Shown here: positions 34,124 through 49,689 of the stretch, in pieces
How positions within the stretch are numbered: the first letter of the stretch is position 1
Layout: each line of letters opens with the position of its first letter
NCBI RefSeq assembly: GCF_026965535.1
Contig: NZ_CP114039.1
Coordinates: forward strand, 992,001-1,056,000
Length of the DNA: 64,000 nt
Reading direction: 5' to 3'
Source: Corallococcus sp. NCRR
GTDB lineage: Bacteria > Myxococcota > Myxococcia > Myxococcales > Myxococcaceae
Translations under genes and position numbers: made by a program
The notes under the pieces: generated by a model
Databases searched by the model: none
What the model saw: only the letters and a program-made list of their open reading frames with translations
Told to the model about the DNA's origin: nothing

Positions 34124-35113
34124 TCAACGGACCTGTTGCAGCCGCTGCTTCTCTCTCAGGAGCAGGCCCCACTCCTGAACGCCTGATTCCAGGGCGCGGA
34201 TCCACGCGTCGATCTCCGGCGCCATGCCCGGGTCCACGCTCCGCAGCTTGCGCAGCTCCGGCACGGCGTCCGCGTAGCCCAGCTCCGCGATGCCCTGCAC
34301 CAGCGCCTTGCGCACCCCCGCGTCCCGCTCACCCCGGTACATGCCCACCAGCGCCTCGCGCGCCGGTCCCATCTGCGCCGCCGGCACGCCGCCCAGCGCG
34401 AGCGCCGCCGAGCGCCGCACGTCCGCGCTCTCGTGGCCCAGCATCCCCAGCAGCTTCTGCCCCGCCTCCGGCCCCATCCTGCGCGTGTCCAGGGACTCCA
34501 ATATCCTCGCCGTCACCTTCGGATCCGTGGACACCGTCGCCGCGTTCACCGCCATGTCCGTGGCCGGGCCGTGGTGGCCGGAATAGACATGCGCGTTGTC
34601 CTCGATGAGGTTCTGCGCCGCCTCCATGCGGACCTCCGGCGAGCCGTCCCGCATCAGCCGCTCGTACATGTCCCCCGTCTTCTCCAGCGCGCCGGTGCGG
34701 CGCATGGCGCGGACGGTGGCGGCGCGGACGGACGGGTCGCGGTCCTCCAGCGCGCGGCGGGCCACGGCCTGGATGGCGTCCTTCTCCGCCTCGCGCTCGC
34801 TGCGGGCCACCAGCGCCGCGGCCAGCTGCTCCACCATCATCGGGTCCGTCTCCCGCTCGAACGCCGCGTGCAGCTCGCCGGAGGGCAGCGACACGGCGGC
34901 CTCGCGCAGCACGGCCTGGAGGTACTCGCGGTAGGCCTTGGAGCTGGAGCCCATCCCCTGGCGGAGCTGATCCATCAACCCCCGGACCGAACAGCGCTCC
35001 CCGTTCAGCGCGGGCTTCGCGGCGGAGGGCGTGGACTGCGCGGTGACGACCGGGGACGCGAGCATCAACGTCAGGCCGCCGAGCGCGCGAAGACCTTGGA
35101 GGTAGCGGGGCAT
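34124..35113 (-). CDS. Exported HEAT-repeat protein
   Basis: The 329-residue protein has a signal peptide (LGGLTLMLASPVVTAQ). Helical repeats of HEAT/PBS-lyase type follow, for example DRDPSVRAATVRAMRRTG, DGSPEVRMEAAQNLIE, HESADVRRSAALALGG and ERDAGVRKALVQGIAE, covering about residues 100-310. Such repeats are protein-binding scaffolds. It lies 12 nt downstream of a second helical-repeat gene on the same strand. No catalytic motif is visible. Confidence 0.82.
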   Translation of the reverse strand: MPRYLQGLRALGGLTLMLASPVVTAQSTPSAAKPALNGERCSVRGLMDQLRQGMGSSSKAYREYLQAVLREAAVSLPSGELHAAFERETDPMMVEQLAAALVARSEREAEKDAIQAVARRALEDRDPSVRAATVRAMRRTGALEKTGDMYERLMRDGSPEVRMEAAQNLIEDNAHVYSGHHGPATDMAVNAATVSTDPKVTARILESLDTRRMGPEAGQKLLGMLGHESADVRRSAALALGGVPAAQMGPAREALVGMYRGERDAGVRKALVQGIAELGYADAVPELRKLRSVDPGMAPEIDAWIRALESGVQEWGLLLREKQRLQQVR

Positions 35114-35125
35114 GCGGCAGGGCTC

Positions 35126-36358
35126 CTAGTTGTGGCGGTCCATGCAGCCGAAGGGGTTCTGGTCCGGCAGCTCGTTCCAGATGCGGATGAAGTCGACGTT
35201 GCCCTGGGCGTAGAGCGTCTCGAAGATGCCGTAGAGCGGCTGGAAGCGCGGATCCACGGTCGCCATGCTCGCCATCACCGGCAGGGCGTCCCGGCCCGCG
35301 ACGCGCGCGGAGAAGCGGAACAGCGCCCAGCGCACGCACACGGACTGCTCGTTCTGGAAGGCGTCCGTGAACGTCTTCAGCACCTGCTCCTTGTCGGAGG
35401 ACATGGCCAGCACCTGCGCCGCCGCGTCACGGCCGTCCTCGTTGCCCTCGCTGCGCAGGATGCGCTCGAAGCGGGCCGTGGCCTTCGCGTCCAGCACGGG
35501 CGAGTTGTGCAGCGGCGCCGTCTGCGCCAGGTGGCGGATCTGCTCGTCCGGCGCGTCCGTGGCGATGGTGATGAGCCGGTCGAGGTACGGCGACGCGTCC
35601 CCCAGGTTCTCCGACTCGCGCGCCATCACGCGGCCCAGCGTGCGCGTGGCGGCCCAGCCCGCCTCGGTGGACGCCGGGTCGCGCGCGAAGTCCGCCATCC
35701 GGTCCATCGCGTCCGGCGTCAGGTGCTTCTGCGTGTCCAGCGCGGAGAGCATGCCCGCTCTCCGCTCGATGGACAGCCCCTTGTCCATCCCCGCCTCCAG
35801 CAGCCGCGCGGCGACCTGCGGCTTCTGCACGGCGTCCGACCCGCGCAGCCCGGACAGCAGCACCTGGAACTCCGCGCCCTGCGCCTCCCGGGCCCAGTCC
35901 ATCACCTGCCCGGCCTTCTTCGCGTCGTCGCCAATCAGCTCCGCGAGCTTCGACTTCAGGTAGTCGCGGACGATGGGGTCCTTCGACGCGAGCAGCGGCG
36001 CGGCCTGGTCGCGGAACGTCTCCAGCGTCACGCCGTCGTTGAAGCGCGCCAGCTCCGGGAAGCACGTCTGGTCCGAGAAGCGGCGCTCCGCGGCCTCCGC
36101 CTCCTCCACGCCGGCTGGCGCCGCCGCCGCGCCCCCACCACCGCCATGCGCCCCTCCGGGCTGTGTGGCTTTGACGGGGGCCGCCACCGCGGACGGCGCC
36201 CGGGTGTCGTCACCGCCGCGCCACACCAGCCCCACGGCCGCCAATACGGCCACCAGGCCCGCACCCGCCAGCACCCAGGGTATTCCTCGCCGTCGCGAAG
36301 GACCGGATGCGGGCGTCTGGGTCGGAGTGGAAGGAACCATGGGAGTCCAAATAACCAT
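35126..36358 (-). CDS. Membrane-anchored HEAT-like repeat protein
   Basis: The 410-residue protein has a basic N-terminus and one membrane helix (IPWVLAGAGLVAVLAAVGLVW, ~26-46). A Gly/Ala/Pro linker and helical repeats follow (KDPIVRDYLKSKLAEL, RAGMLSALDTQKH, GWAATRTLGRVMA, DAAAQVLAMSSDKEQV). Topology predicts the repeats in the periplasm. AAGGA lies 4 nt before ATG 36358, which decides this start over the ATG six codons in. Together with the downstream HEAT protein it forms a two-gene unit, possibly a complex. Confidence 0.8.
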   Translation of the reverse strand: MVIWTPMVPSTPTQTPASGPSRRRGIPWVLAGAGLVAVLAAVGLVWRGGDDTRAPSAVAAPVKATQPGGAHGGGGGAAAAPAGVEEAEAAERRFSDQTCFPELARFNDGVTLETFRDQAAPLLASKDPIVRDYLKSKLAELIGDDAKKAGQVMDWAREAQGAEFQVLLSGLRGSDAVQKPQVAARLLEAGMDKGLSIERRAGMLSALDTQKHLTPDAMDRMADFARDPASTEAGWAATRTLGRVMARESENLGDASPYLDRLITIATDAPDEQIRHLAQTAPLHNSPVLDAKATARFERILRSEGNEDGRDAAAQVLAMSSDKEQVLKTFTDAFQNEQSVCVRWALFRFSARVAGRDALPVMASMATVDPRFQPLYGIFETLYAQGNVDFIRIWNELPDQNPFGCMDRHN

Positions 36359-36741
36359 GGATTCCTTGTTTCAATCAAGGAAAACAGATTGATTGGATTT
36401 TTACTGGGTTCTGCCCTCTTTCACTCTAGAGATTCCATCTACTGACGGCGCGCGTCACAAGAAAAGTCCCCGCATTATGGAACGACGCGTGGGGTCAAAA
36501 CACTTCGTGTCGCGGTGACGCAATGACTCTCCGAGTGCGTGTACGGGTGGATGTCACAAGGCGTTGCCCCCTGCGCCCGTCTGCCTTCCTGCCCCCCAAG
36601 GTCAAAACAGACACGCCTCCGGCGGAGGGGCGTGAAGTGTCCGCGATTCAGTGACCGTGTATGATTACGGCCTGGGGAGGCAGTGCCGGGGGGCTTTAGC
36701 CAGCGCATGGATGCATCGGGCGGAGGTGCCCGGGTCGCGCC
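36359..36741. other. 383-bp divergent intergenic region
   Basis: The region separates the HEAT pair from the kinase gene. Its left ~110 bp is noticeably AT-richer than the rest and probably holds the leftward promoter. The right side includes a GGAGGTG about 14 nt before the kinase start. No RNA gene, repeat or clear sigma-54 site was seen. Confidence 0.45.
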
Positions 36742-39800
<3,059 letters not shown>

Positions 39801-39804
<4 letters not shown>

Positions 39805-41078
39805 GAAGCATCTTGAAGAACAGGGTGATGAGCAGGTCCGCGTTCGCGTTGTCCGTGCTGCTGGCGCTGGAGTCTGTGCCCGCGCTGGCGCAGGAGCCGG
39901 CGCCACGGGCAGGCACCACGAAGACGTCCCGGGGCACGAAGAAGGCGGGGCTCAAGAAGAAGGCCCCCGCGACGAAGCCCCTGGGCAAGACGAAGCTGTC
40001 CGGCACCTCGAAGCGCAAGCGCAAGCCCACCGCCGCCGAGGCCGCGCCGGCTCCCTCGGACACGCCCCTCTCCGAGTCCCTCCCCCTGCCCCCGCCTCCC
40101 ACGCCGAAGGCCGTGGAGTCCCAGCAGGAGCAGGCCAGCAGCACGCTGGAGGGCTCGCAGCCCGGCGCGGACGAGCGCCCCTGGGCCCAGGGCATCTCCA
40201 GGACGGACCAGGACGCGTCGCTCGCGCTGTTCGGCGAGGGCAACGCGCTCTTGAAGGAATCCATCTTCGTGCAGGCGGTGGAGAAGTACCGCCAGGCGCT
40301 GGCGCGCTGGGACCACCCGGCCATCCACTACAACCTCGCGCTGGCGCTGATGAACCTGGACCAGCCCGTGGAGGTGCACGAGCACCTGGTGGCGGCGCTG
40401 CGCTTCGGACCGGCGCCGCTGGAGAAGGAGAAGTACGAGTACGCCCGCAACTACAAGACGCTGGTGGAGAAGCAGCTCGCGCGGGTGGCCATCACCTGCG
40501 CCACGCCCGGCGCCACGGTGACGATGGACGGCCAGACGCTGTTCGTGGCCCCCGGCCGCCACGAGGCGCTGGTGCGCCCCGGCGCGCACAGCATCGTCGC
40601 GACGATGGCGGGCTACCTGCCCAGCGACCAGAGCCGCACGCTGCTGCCCGGTGAGACGACGACGCTGGACTTGAAGCTCTTCACCTCCGACGACCTCATC
40701 CGCTACAAGCGCCGCTGGTCCGGCGCGATGCCCTGGCTGGTGATGGGCGCGGGCGTGGCCGTGGCGGGCGGCAGCGCCTTCCTGCACCTGCAGTCCCGCG
40801 ACCACTTCCGCGCCTTCGAGTCCGGCATCGCCGAATGCGGGGGCTGCGTGCCGCCCACCGCCGTCGCCGACGAGCGCTCGAAGGGCAACCTGATGCAGAC
40901 CGGCGCCATCGCCGGGTACGCCGTGGGCGGAGCCGTCATCGTCACCGGCGCGGTGCTCGCCGTCCTCAACCAACCCAAGCCGTACCGCATCGAACCGGGC
41001 CAGGAGGCGGCGACCGTGCAGGTCACGCCGCTCCTCGGCGCGGGTTCGGGCGGTGCCGTGGCCACGTTCCGTTTCTAG
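39801..41078 (+). CDS. PEGA/TPR protein coupled to the kinase
   Basis: The 425-residue protein has a signal peptide ([17 protein letters not shown]), a Lys/Pro-rich linker, a TPR-like helical segment (~140-215) and a PEGA-type beta domain ([17 protein letters not shown] to [16 protein letters not shown]). Two hydrophobic segments follow (~315-330 and ~370-390). PEGA domains are thought to contact the cell surface or wall. The start is GTG 39801, overlapping the kinase stop (GTGA), so both proteins should be made together. A sensory or structural partner for the kinase is the likely role. Confidence 0.82.
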
Positions 41079-41088
41079 AGGCTCTCGC

Positions 41089-44322
<3,234 letters not shown>

Positions 44323-44334
44323 GCGGCTGCACGG

Positions 44335-44372
44335 GCGTGTGACCTCCCTCGTGAAACAGGGAGGTCACACGC
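44335..44372. terminator. Strong hairpin after the kinase/PEGA/DUF4215 operon
   Basis: A perfect 15-bp stem (44335-44349 with 44358-44372) around an 8-nt loop begins 13 nt after the DUF4215 stop. It lacks a U-run, so it may be a processed or Rho-assisted terminator, but stem length and position fit transcription end or 3' mRNA protection. Confidence 0.6.
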
Positions 44373-44551
44373 GTTGACGCACCGGGCCATGTCTTGCGTC
44401 ACACGTGAGCGGACCCGGGTGCCTGAGTGGGGGAACGTGCGGTTGACTTCACGGTCGTGGGGGTGGTGAACCGGACGGGCCCCGGGTAGTCGCGGGCCCG
44501 GTGGCCATGCAGCGGTCGTGAACCTCGCTTGCCGCGTCTGGAGCCACATCC

Positions 44552-46990
44552 ATGATGACCCCTCCCCGTCGTCACCGCCGGAGCCCCTGGCTCACGCGGT
44601 GGCATCCCCTCGTCGCCGTGGGTTTCGCTTCGGCGCTGGTCTCCTGCGCCTCCCCGGAAACCCCTGCTGAAGCCCCCGCTCCCGCCCCTTCCGCGCCCGC
44701 CGTGGAGGACCTCGCGCAGCGCGAGCAGGAGCTGCTCTCCTGGACGCTGGGCGCGAAGTACGACGCCACGCAGGCCAACATCACCTTCAACGTGTACTCG
44801 TCGCGCGCCACGCGCATCGAGGTGTGGATCTACAAGACGGCTCAGGGCGCGCAGGAGGCCGTGAGCTACGTGATGACGAAGAACGCGACGACCAACGTCT
44901 GGACGAAGACCGTCTCCGTCTCCACGTTGAAGAACAGCTACGGCGTCACCGGCACCGTCTATTACGGCTACCGCGCGTGGGGCCCCAACTGGACGTACAA
45001 CTCCAGCTGGAGCAAGACGAACAACACGGTGGGCTTCATCGCGGACGTGGACTCCTCGGGCAACCGCTTCAACCCGAACAAGCTCTTGTGGGACCCGTAC
45101 GCGCTGGAGCTGTCGCACGACCCGGTGAACCCCAGCAACACGGACGGCACGGTGTTCGCGTCCGGTCCGTTGCACCGCTACAAGGACAGCGGCCCGTTCG
45201 CGCCCAAGGGCGTCGTGCTGGCGCCGGACACCACGGCCACCGGCACCAAGCCCACGCGCGCCTTCAAGGACGACATCGTCTATGAGGTGCACCTGCGCGG
45301 CCTGACGAAGCAGGACACCGGCTCCGGGCTGGATGCCGCCTGTCTGGGCACCTACAAGACGGCGGGCCAGAAGGCCGCGCAGCTGGCGGCGCTGGGCGTG
45401 ACGGCGGTGGAGTTCCTGCCGCTGCACGAGACGGACAACGGCAACAACGACACGGTCGCGAGCACCGCGGGTGACAACTACTGGGGTTACATGAACCTCA
45501 GCTACTTCGCGCCGGACCGCCGCTACGCGTGCGACCAGACGCCGGGCGGCCCCACGCGCGAGTTCAAGACCATGGTGAAGGCGTTCCACGACGCCGGCAT
45601 CAAGGTGCTGGTGGACGTGGTCTACAACCACACCGGCGAAGGCGGCGGGTGGATCAGCGGCGACCCGAGCACGTACAACGTCATGTCGTACCGGGGCCTG
45701 GACAACCCCACGTACTACAGCCTGACGAAGGACATGAAGTTCAACTGGGACAACACGGGCGTGGGCGGCAACTTCAACACGTTCAATCCCACGGCCCGCA
45801 ACGTCATCCTGCATTCGCTGTCGTACTGGAAGGACACGCTGGGCGTGGACGGCTTCCGGTTCGACCTGGCGTCGGTGCTGGGCAACATCTACGAGCACCA
45901 GACGGACACCCACGACGGCTACTTCTACGACCGCGACAACCCGAACACGGCGCTCAACCAAATCACCACGCAGCTGGACCCCCGGCCGGAGGGTGGCGGC
46001 GCGGGCACGGACTTCATCGCGGAGCCGTGGGCCATTGGCGGCAATTCCTACCAGGTGGGCAACTTCCCGGCGAAGTGGCGGGAGTGGAACGGCGCGTTCC
46101 GCGACACCTTCCGCAAGGACCAGAACCAGATGGGCGTGGAGAGCATCAAGCCTTCGGCCCTGGCCACGCGCTTCGCGGGCTCGTCGGACCTGTATTCGGA
46201 TGACGGCCGCAAGCCCGCGGCGTCCGTGAACTTCATGGTGGCCCACGACGGCCTCACCCTGAAGGACCTGTACTCGTGCAACAGCAAGAACAACAGCCAG
46301 CCGTGGCCCTACGGCCCGTCCGACGGCGGCGAGGACAGCAATCACAGCTGGGACCAGGGCGGCAGCGCGGCGCTCCAGCGTCAGGCGGCGCGCAACGGCA
46401 TGGCGTTCATGATGCTGAGCGCGGGCGTGCCCATGTTGACGGGCGGCGACGAGCTCCTGCGCACGCAGTACTGCAACAACAACGTGTACAACCTGGACTC
46501 GAACAAGAACTGGTTGGACTACGCGTGGACCACGGACCAGTCCAACTTCCGCACGTTCACCCAGCGGCTCATCGCGTTCCGCAAGGCGCACCCCGCGCTG
46601 CGTCCGGCGGACTTCTACAAGACGAACGACAACAACGGGAACGTGATGGAGCAGCACCGCTGGTTCAAGCCGGACGGCTACGTGCCGGACGCGGCGTACT
46701 TCGACAACGCGGGCAACCACTCGCTGGCCTACCGCATCGACGCGTCGGAGTTCTCCGGTGAGACGGTGAGCGCCATCTACGTCGCGTACAACGGCTGGTC
46801 CGCCAACGTGAACTTCCTGCTGCCGTGGCCGGGCAGCGGCAAGCAGTGGTACCGCGTGACGGACACCTGCTCGTGGGCCGAGGGCGCGAACCAGGTGGTG
46901 CTCAACCCGGGCAGCGCGGACCTGATTGGCGGCGAGGGCACGAGCTACGGCGTGTGCGGCCGCGGCGTGCTGCTGCTGGTAGCCAAGTAG
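44552..46990 (+). CDS. Secreted isoamylase / glycogen-debranching GH13 lipoprotein
   Basis: The 812-residue protein has a lipoprotein-type signal (FASALVSC, Cys32), an N-terminal beta domain (CBM48-like, ~60-170) and a GH13 barrel. The nucleophile Asp438 is in GFRFDLAS, the acid Glu491 in FIAEPW and the stabiliser Asp566 in VAHDGLTL; DVVYNHTGEGG is GH13 region I. The length and insertions match Pseudomonas-type secreted isoamylase more than cytoplasmic GlgX. It would hydrolyse alpha-1,6 branches of external glycogen or starch, fitting a predator. ATG 44552 follows TGGAG; the next ATG is adjacent. It stands alone. Confidence 0.9.
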   Translation: MMTPPRRHRRSPWLTRWHPLVAVGFASALVSCASPETPAEAPAPAPSAPAVEDLAQREQELLSWTLGAKYDATQANITFNVYSSRATRIEVWIYKTAQGAQEAVSYVMTKNATTNVWTKTVSVSTLKNSYGVTGTVYYGYRAWGPNWTYNSSWSKTNNTVGFIADVDSSGNRFNPNKLLWDPYALELSHDPVNPSNTDGTVFASGPLHRYKDSGPFAPKGVVLAPDTTATGTKPTRAFKDDIVYEVHLRGLTKQDTGSGLDAACLGTYKTAGQKAAQLAALGVTAVEFLPLHETDNGNNDTVASTAGDNYWGYMNLSYFAPDRRYACDQTPGGPTREFKTMVKAFHDAGIKVLVDVVYNHTGEGGGWISGDPSTYNVMSYRGLDNPTYYSLTKDMKFNWDNTGVGGNFNTFNPTARNVILHSLSYWKDTLGVDGFRFDLASVLGNIYEHQTDTHDGYFYDRDNPNTALNQITTQLDPRPEGGGAGTDFIAEPWAIGGNSYQVGNFPAKWREWNGAFRDTFRKDQNQMGVESIKPSALATRFAGSSDLYSDDGRKPAASVNFMVAHDGLTLKDLYSCNSKNNSQPWPYGPSDGGEDSNHSWDQGGSAALQRQAARNGMAFMMLSAGVPMLTGGDELLRTQYCNNNVYNLDSNKNWLDYAWTTDQSNFRTFTQRLIAFRKAHPALRPADFYKTNDNNGNVMEQHRWFKPDGYVPDAAYFDNAGNHSLAYRIDASEFSGETVSAIYVAYNGWSANVNFLLPWPGSGKQWYRVTDTCSWAEGANQVVLNPGSADLIGGEGTSYGVCGRGVLLLVAK

Positions 46991-47097
46991 CATGCAGGCC
47001 GTGGAGGGCCCGGCGCTCCCCTGGAGCCGGGCCCTTCGCGTTGGAGTGGTCACCGCGCAAGCGCGCGTGCGTGACGACGGGCCGGTATAAGGCCGCC

Positions 47098-47760
47098 ATG
47101 GCCCAGGACGACAGCGCGGTGGTGAAGCGGCTCCAGCAGGAGGACTCCTTCGAGAAGGAGACGTTCGAGGGGCTGGACCTCCAGAACGTCGACCTGGGCG
47201 ACAAGGAGTTCTACCGGTGCACCTTCGTGAACTGCGAGCTGCAGGAGAGCCGGTGGAAGGAGGCGCTGCTGGAGGCGTGCGCGTTCCAGGGCTGCAACCT
47301 GACGCGGGCGAACTTCAACGCCATCCGGCTGCGGGACGTGCGCTTCGAGGGCTCGAAGCTGATGGGCATCGACTGGACGGGCGTGGCGGCGAACCCGGAG
47401 GTGAACTTCGAGGAGTGCGGCATGCCGTACAGCTCGTTCGTGGGGCTGAGCCTGCGCCAGACGTCCTTCGTGCGCTGCGTGGCGCGGGAGGCGAACTTCT
47501 TCGACATGGACCTGACGGACGCGGACTTCACCGGCGCGGACCTCACCGGCAGCAACTTCCGGGGATGCACGCTGACCCGGACGGACTTCTCCGGGGCCAC
47601 GGGCCTGGTGCTGGACCCCGCGCGCAACAAGCTGAAGGAGACGCGCATCCCGCAGGACACGGCGATGTCCGTGGTCCATGAACTGGGCATGCGCGTGGAG
47701 GGCTACCACGCGAAGGGTGCGGGACGCGGCGGGGCGAAGAAGACGGGAGCGAAGCGGTGA
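47098..47760 (+). CDS. Pentapeptide-repeat protein
   Basis: The 220-residue protein carries runs of A(D/N)LxX pentapeptides: FEGLDLQNVDLGDKEF, ANFNAIRLRDVRFEGSKL, ANFFDMDLTDADFTGADL and SNFRGCTLTRTDFSGAT. These form a right-handed quadrilateral beta-helix. The central portion has several Cys in the repeats. No DNA-mimic charge pattern (Qnr-type) is obvious from the sequence alone. The Lys-rich C-terminus is probably flexible. The stop overlaps the next gene's GTG by 4 nt, so the two are coupled. Confidence 0.85.
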   Translation: MAQDDSAVVKRLQQEDSFEKETFEGLDLQNVDLGDKEFYRCTFVNCELQESRWKEALLEACAFQGCNLTRANFNAIRLRDVRFEGSKLMGIDWTGVAANPEVNFEECGMPYSSFVGLSLRQTSFVRCVAREANFFDMDLTDADFTGADLTGSNFRGCTLTRTDFSGATGLVLDPARNKLKETRIPQDTAMSVVHELGMRVEGYHAKGAGRGGAKKTGAKR

Positions 47761-48275
47761 GGGACGGCACCCCGTTCGACCCGGTCGCCGTCGCGCGCGT
47801 CGCGGTGATGGTGAGGACGGGGCTCGTCGGGCTCCAGCGGATCATCGCCTGGGCGGATGCGTGGGTGATGAAGCTGGACGCCCCACCGCTCTGGTTGCTG
47901 GAGCTGTGCACGGTGCCAGATGCCGACAGGGCACTCTGGTTGCTCTACGACATGCCGGAGTTTCCGCGGCTGGCCACCGTCGAGGAGCGGGACGTGAATG
48001 ACGCGGACCACCTGGCGAGCCTGTTCCTTCGCCACCGTGACGGGTCCATCTCCTGGGGAGACTTCCTCCTGTGGGCAGGTCAGTACCTGGATGGCCGGAG
48101 TGGCCACCGCCAGTGCGAGGAGTTCTTCATGCAGCTGAACTTGCTGGAGCGCATGGGGTTTCCAGAAGCCCTGGTGCAGGCCCAGCGTGAGGACATCGAG
48201 CGCAGCCTCCCGGACGCGCTGGAGCGGATGGAGTCCGTCCATCGGCGGTTCGAGGCGGAGGCGCGCGGGCACTGA
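47757..48275 (+). CDS. Uncharacterised helical protein coupled to the pentapeptide-repeat gene
   Basis: The 172-residue protein is not recognised. It is predicted mostly helical, soluble and acidic, with a Trp/Leu-rich segment (APPLWLLELC, ALWLLYDMPEF) near 42-70 and a charged C-terminal helix. The GTG start overlaps the upstream stop (GTGA). Its last ~150 nt are covered on the other strand by the C-terminus of the GntR gene, so one of the two reading frames is likely longer than the real protein there; this one has the more usual composition. Confidence 0.6.
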   Translation: MRDGTPFDPVAVARVAVMVRTGLVGLQRIIAWADAWVMKLDAPPLWLLELCTVPDADRALWLLYDMPEFPRLATVEERDVNDADHLASLFLRHRDGSISWGDFLLWAGQYLDGRSGHRQCEEFFMQLNLLERMGFPEALVQAQREDIERSLPDALERMESVHRRFEAEARGH

Positions 48276-49353
48276 AGCCCCAGGGCTGCGAGCACGAACC
48301 AGACGGCCCCAGGGCATGGACCATGAAGCGCCAGAGTCGCGCAATCCACCCGTCCAGGCGGCCTCCGGTCTCATGAGGCGATTCCATCCGGGAGTCGGAC
48401 AGGGACTCCGAGGCCGCGGCCTGCTCGTCCGCCCCGGTGCCATGCCCCACGGGCTCGTTGAGAATGGGCCCAGGGACGGTTGGAGGCGGCAGCACCCCGA
48501 TCTTCTCCGCGGCTGGCACGCGCTGGCCAAGGTCTCTCTCGGCCACGTCAGGCCGTGCCTTTGGCGCACCGCACGGAGCAGAGGCTGACGCGGGAGCGCC
48601 AGGCGGCGCTTCCTGAGGGCCCGCTGCTTCGGAGGAGACGGGCTCCTGGCGGACCGGAGCGAAGGCCTCCAGCACGCGGTCGTCGCACACCTTCAGCAGC
48701 GCCGGCAGTTCGTGCTGAAGCGTCCGCGCGTCGCGCTCATACAGAGCCTCCAGCGCACACCAGGCCCACTCACGCAGCAACGCTCCGCCCATGAGGGGTT
48801 GCAGTTGGACCGCTCCGCCCAGGAAGGCCCGGTGCAGGGATTGGACAAGAAGCATGTACCCGGGCCGCTCAGCCACCCGAGCCGCCACCCGCAGCAACTC
48901 GAACTCCATCTGCGCGCACCAGGCCCCCGACCCCCATCGCGCCGCGTCCTGCAACTTGAAGCAGGCATCCTTCACCTGTCCCAAAGCCATTGGGGAAGCC
49001 TTCGCGCAGCAGTCGACCAGGAGCTCCACCAGCACCTGCCGCTTGAGGCTGAGATATCCATCCAGGTGCCACCGGGCGTCCGGTGAGCGCGCGTCATGCA
49101 GCGCCACGCCCAGGTTCTCCAGCGTCAGCGATTCATCCAGCGCCACCACGCGCGTCTTGCGCCCGGGGCGCTGCACCACCAGCCCCCGTGCCGCCAACCG
49201 CCGCAGCGCCTCGCGGATGGTGCCCCGGCATACGCCATAGCGACGTGCCATCTCCGCTTCGGAAGCGAATCTCCCGCTCGGGTGACACCGCCCCAGCGCG
49301 ATATCGCTCTCAATCCGCGCTTCCACATACGCCACCAGCCCGCCCCGGTTCAT
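48127..49353 (-). CDS. GntR-family transcriptional regulator
   Basis: The 408-codon frame has an N-terminal winged helix (GRFASEAEMARRYGVCRGTIREALRRLAARGLV, described as positions ~28-60). An FCD-like all-helical sensor domain follows (~95-245), then a Pro/Ala-rich tail. After LWRFMVHALGP (~350) the sequence loses protein-like character. In the next frame a hydrophobic VWFVLAALGL continues it, so the real C-terminus may be a membrane anchor shifted by a frameshift near 48310. ATG 49353 is chosen after GAGGGGG. Two 15-bp palindromes stand upstream as candidate operators. Confidence 0.72.
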   Translation of the reverse strand: MNRGGLVAYVEARIESDIALGRCHPSGRFASEAEMARRYGVCRGTIREALRRLAARGLVVQRPGRKTRVVALDESLTLENLGVALHDARSPDARWHLDGYLSLKRQVLVELLVDCCAKASPMALGQVKDACFKLQDAARWGSGAWCAQMEFELLRVAARVAERPGYMLLVQSLHRAFLGGAVQLQPLMGGALLREWAWCALEALYERDARTLQHELPALLKVCDDRVLEAFAPVRQEPVSSEAAGPQEAPPGAPASASAPCGAPKARPDVAERDLGQRVPAAEKIGVLPPPTVPGPILNEPVGHGTGADEQAAASESLSDSRMESPHETGGRLDGWIARLWRFMVHALGPSGSCSQPWGFSARAPPPRTADGRTPSAPARPGGCARCPHAGPAPGLLETPCAPASSAA

Positions 49354-49456
49354 CCCCCGTCCCCCTCTTCGCCTCAGCATCGCCATCCAACCATGGGGGT
49401 CTGACATGGTCGCTTGCTGGAAGAGGGCTCCCTCCGGCGCCGGGCAACGCAAACCG

Positions 49457-49522
49457 GTCCGACAGTCGGACACGTTCACGGGTTCAGGCATCGTGCGGCG
49501 AAAACCTGTCCGACTGTCGGAC
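49457..49522. promoter_or_regulatory. Two 15-bp palindromes upstream of the GntR gene
   Basis: GTCCGACAGTCGGAC at 49457-49471 and GTCCGACTGTCGGAC at 49508-49522 are palindromic around one base, and their centres are 51 bp apart, close to five helical turns. The second sits in a longer hairpin (13-bp arms 49501-49513 and 49517-49529, with A4 and T4 ends) that could also terminate the leftward modC transcript. They lie 104-170 bp before the GntR start. Binding by that regulator is inferred. Confidence 0.5.
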
Positions 49523-49689
49523 AGGTTTTGAGCCAGCGCGTCCGGCGGGCCGCCTCCGCCGGTGACGCCGCCTTGCCGTCCGCGAAATCGCCTTGGACTG
49601 GCGTGGCTCTCCGTTGGGCTCCGCGAGACGCGTATCTCGCGAAGTCCTTTCGGGTCCCGGACCTCCTCAGCGAACCTCTGGCCAACGGC

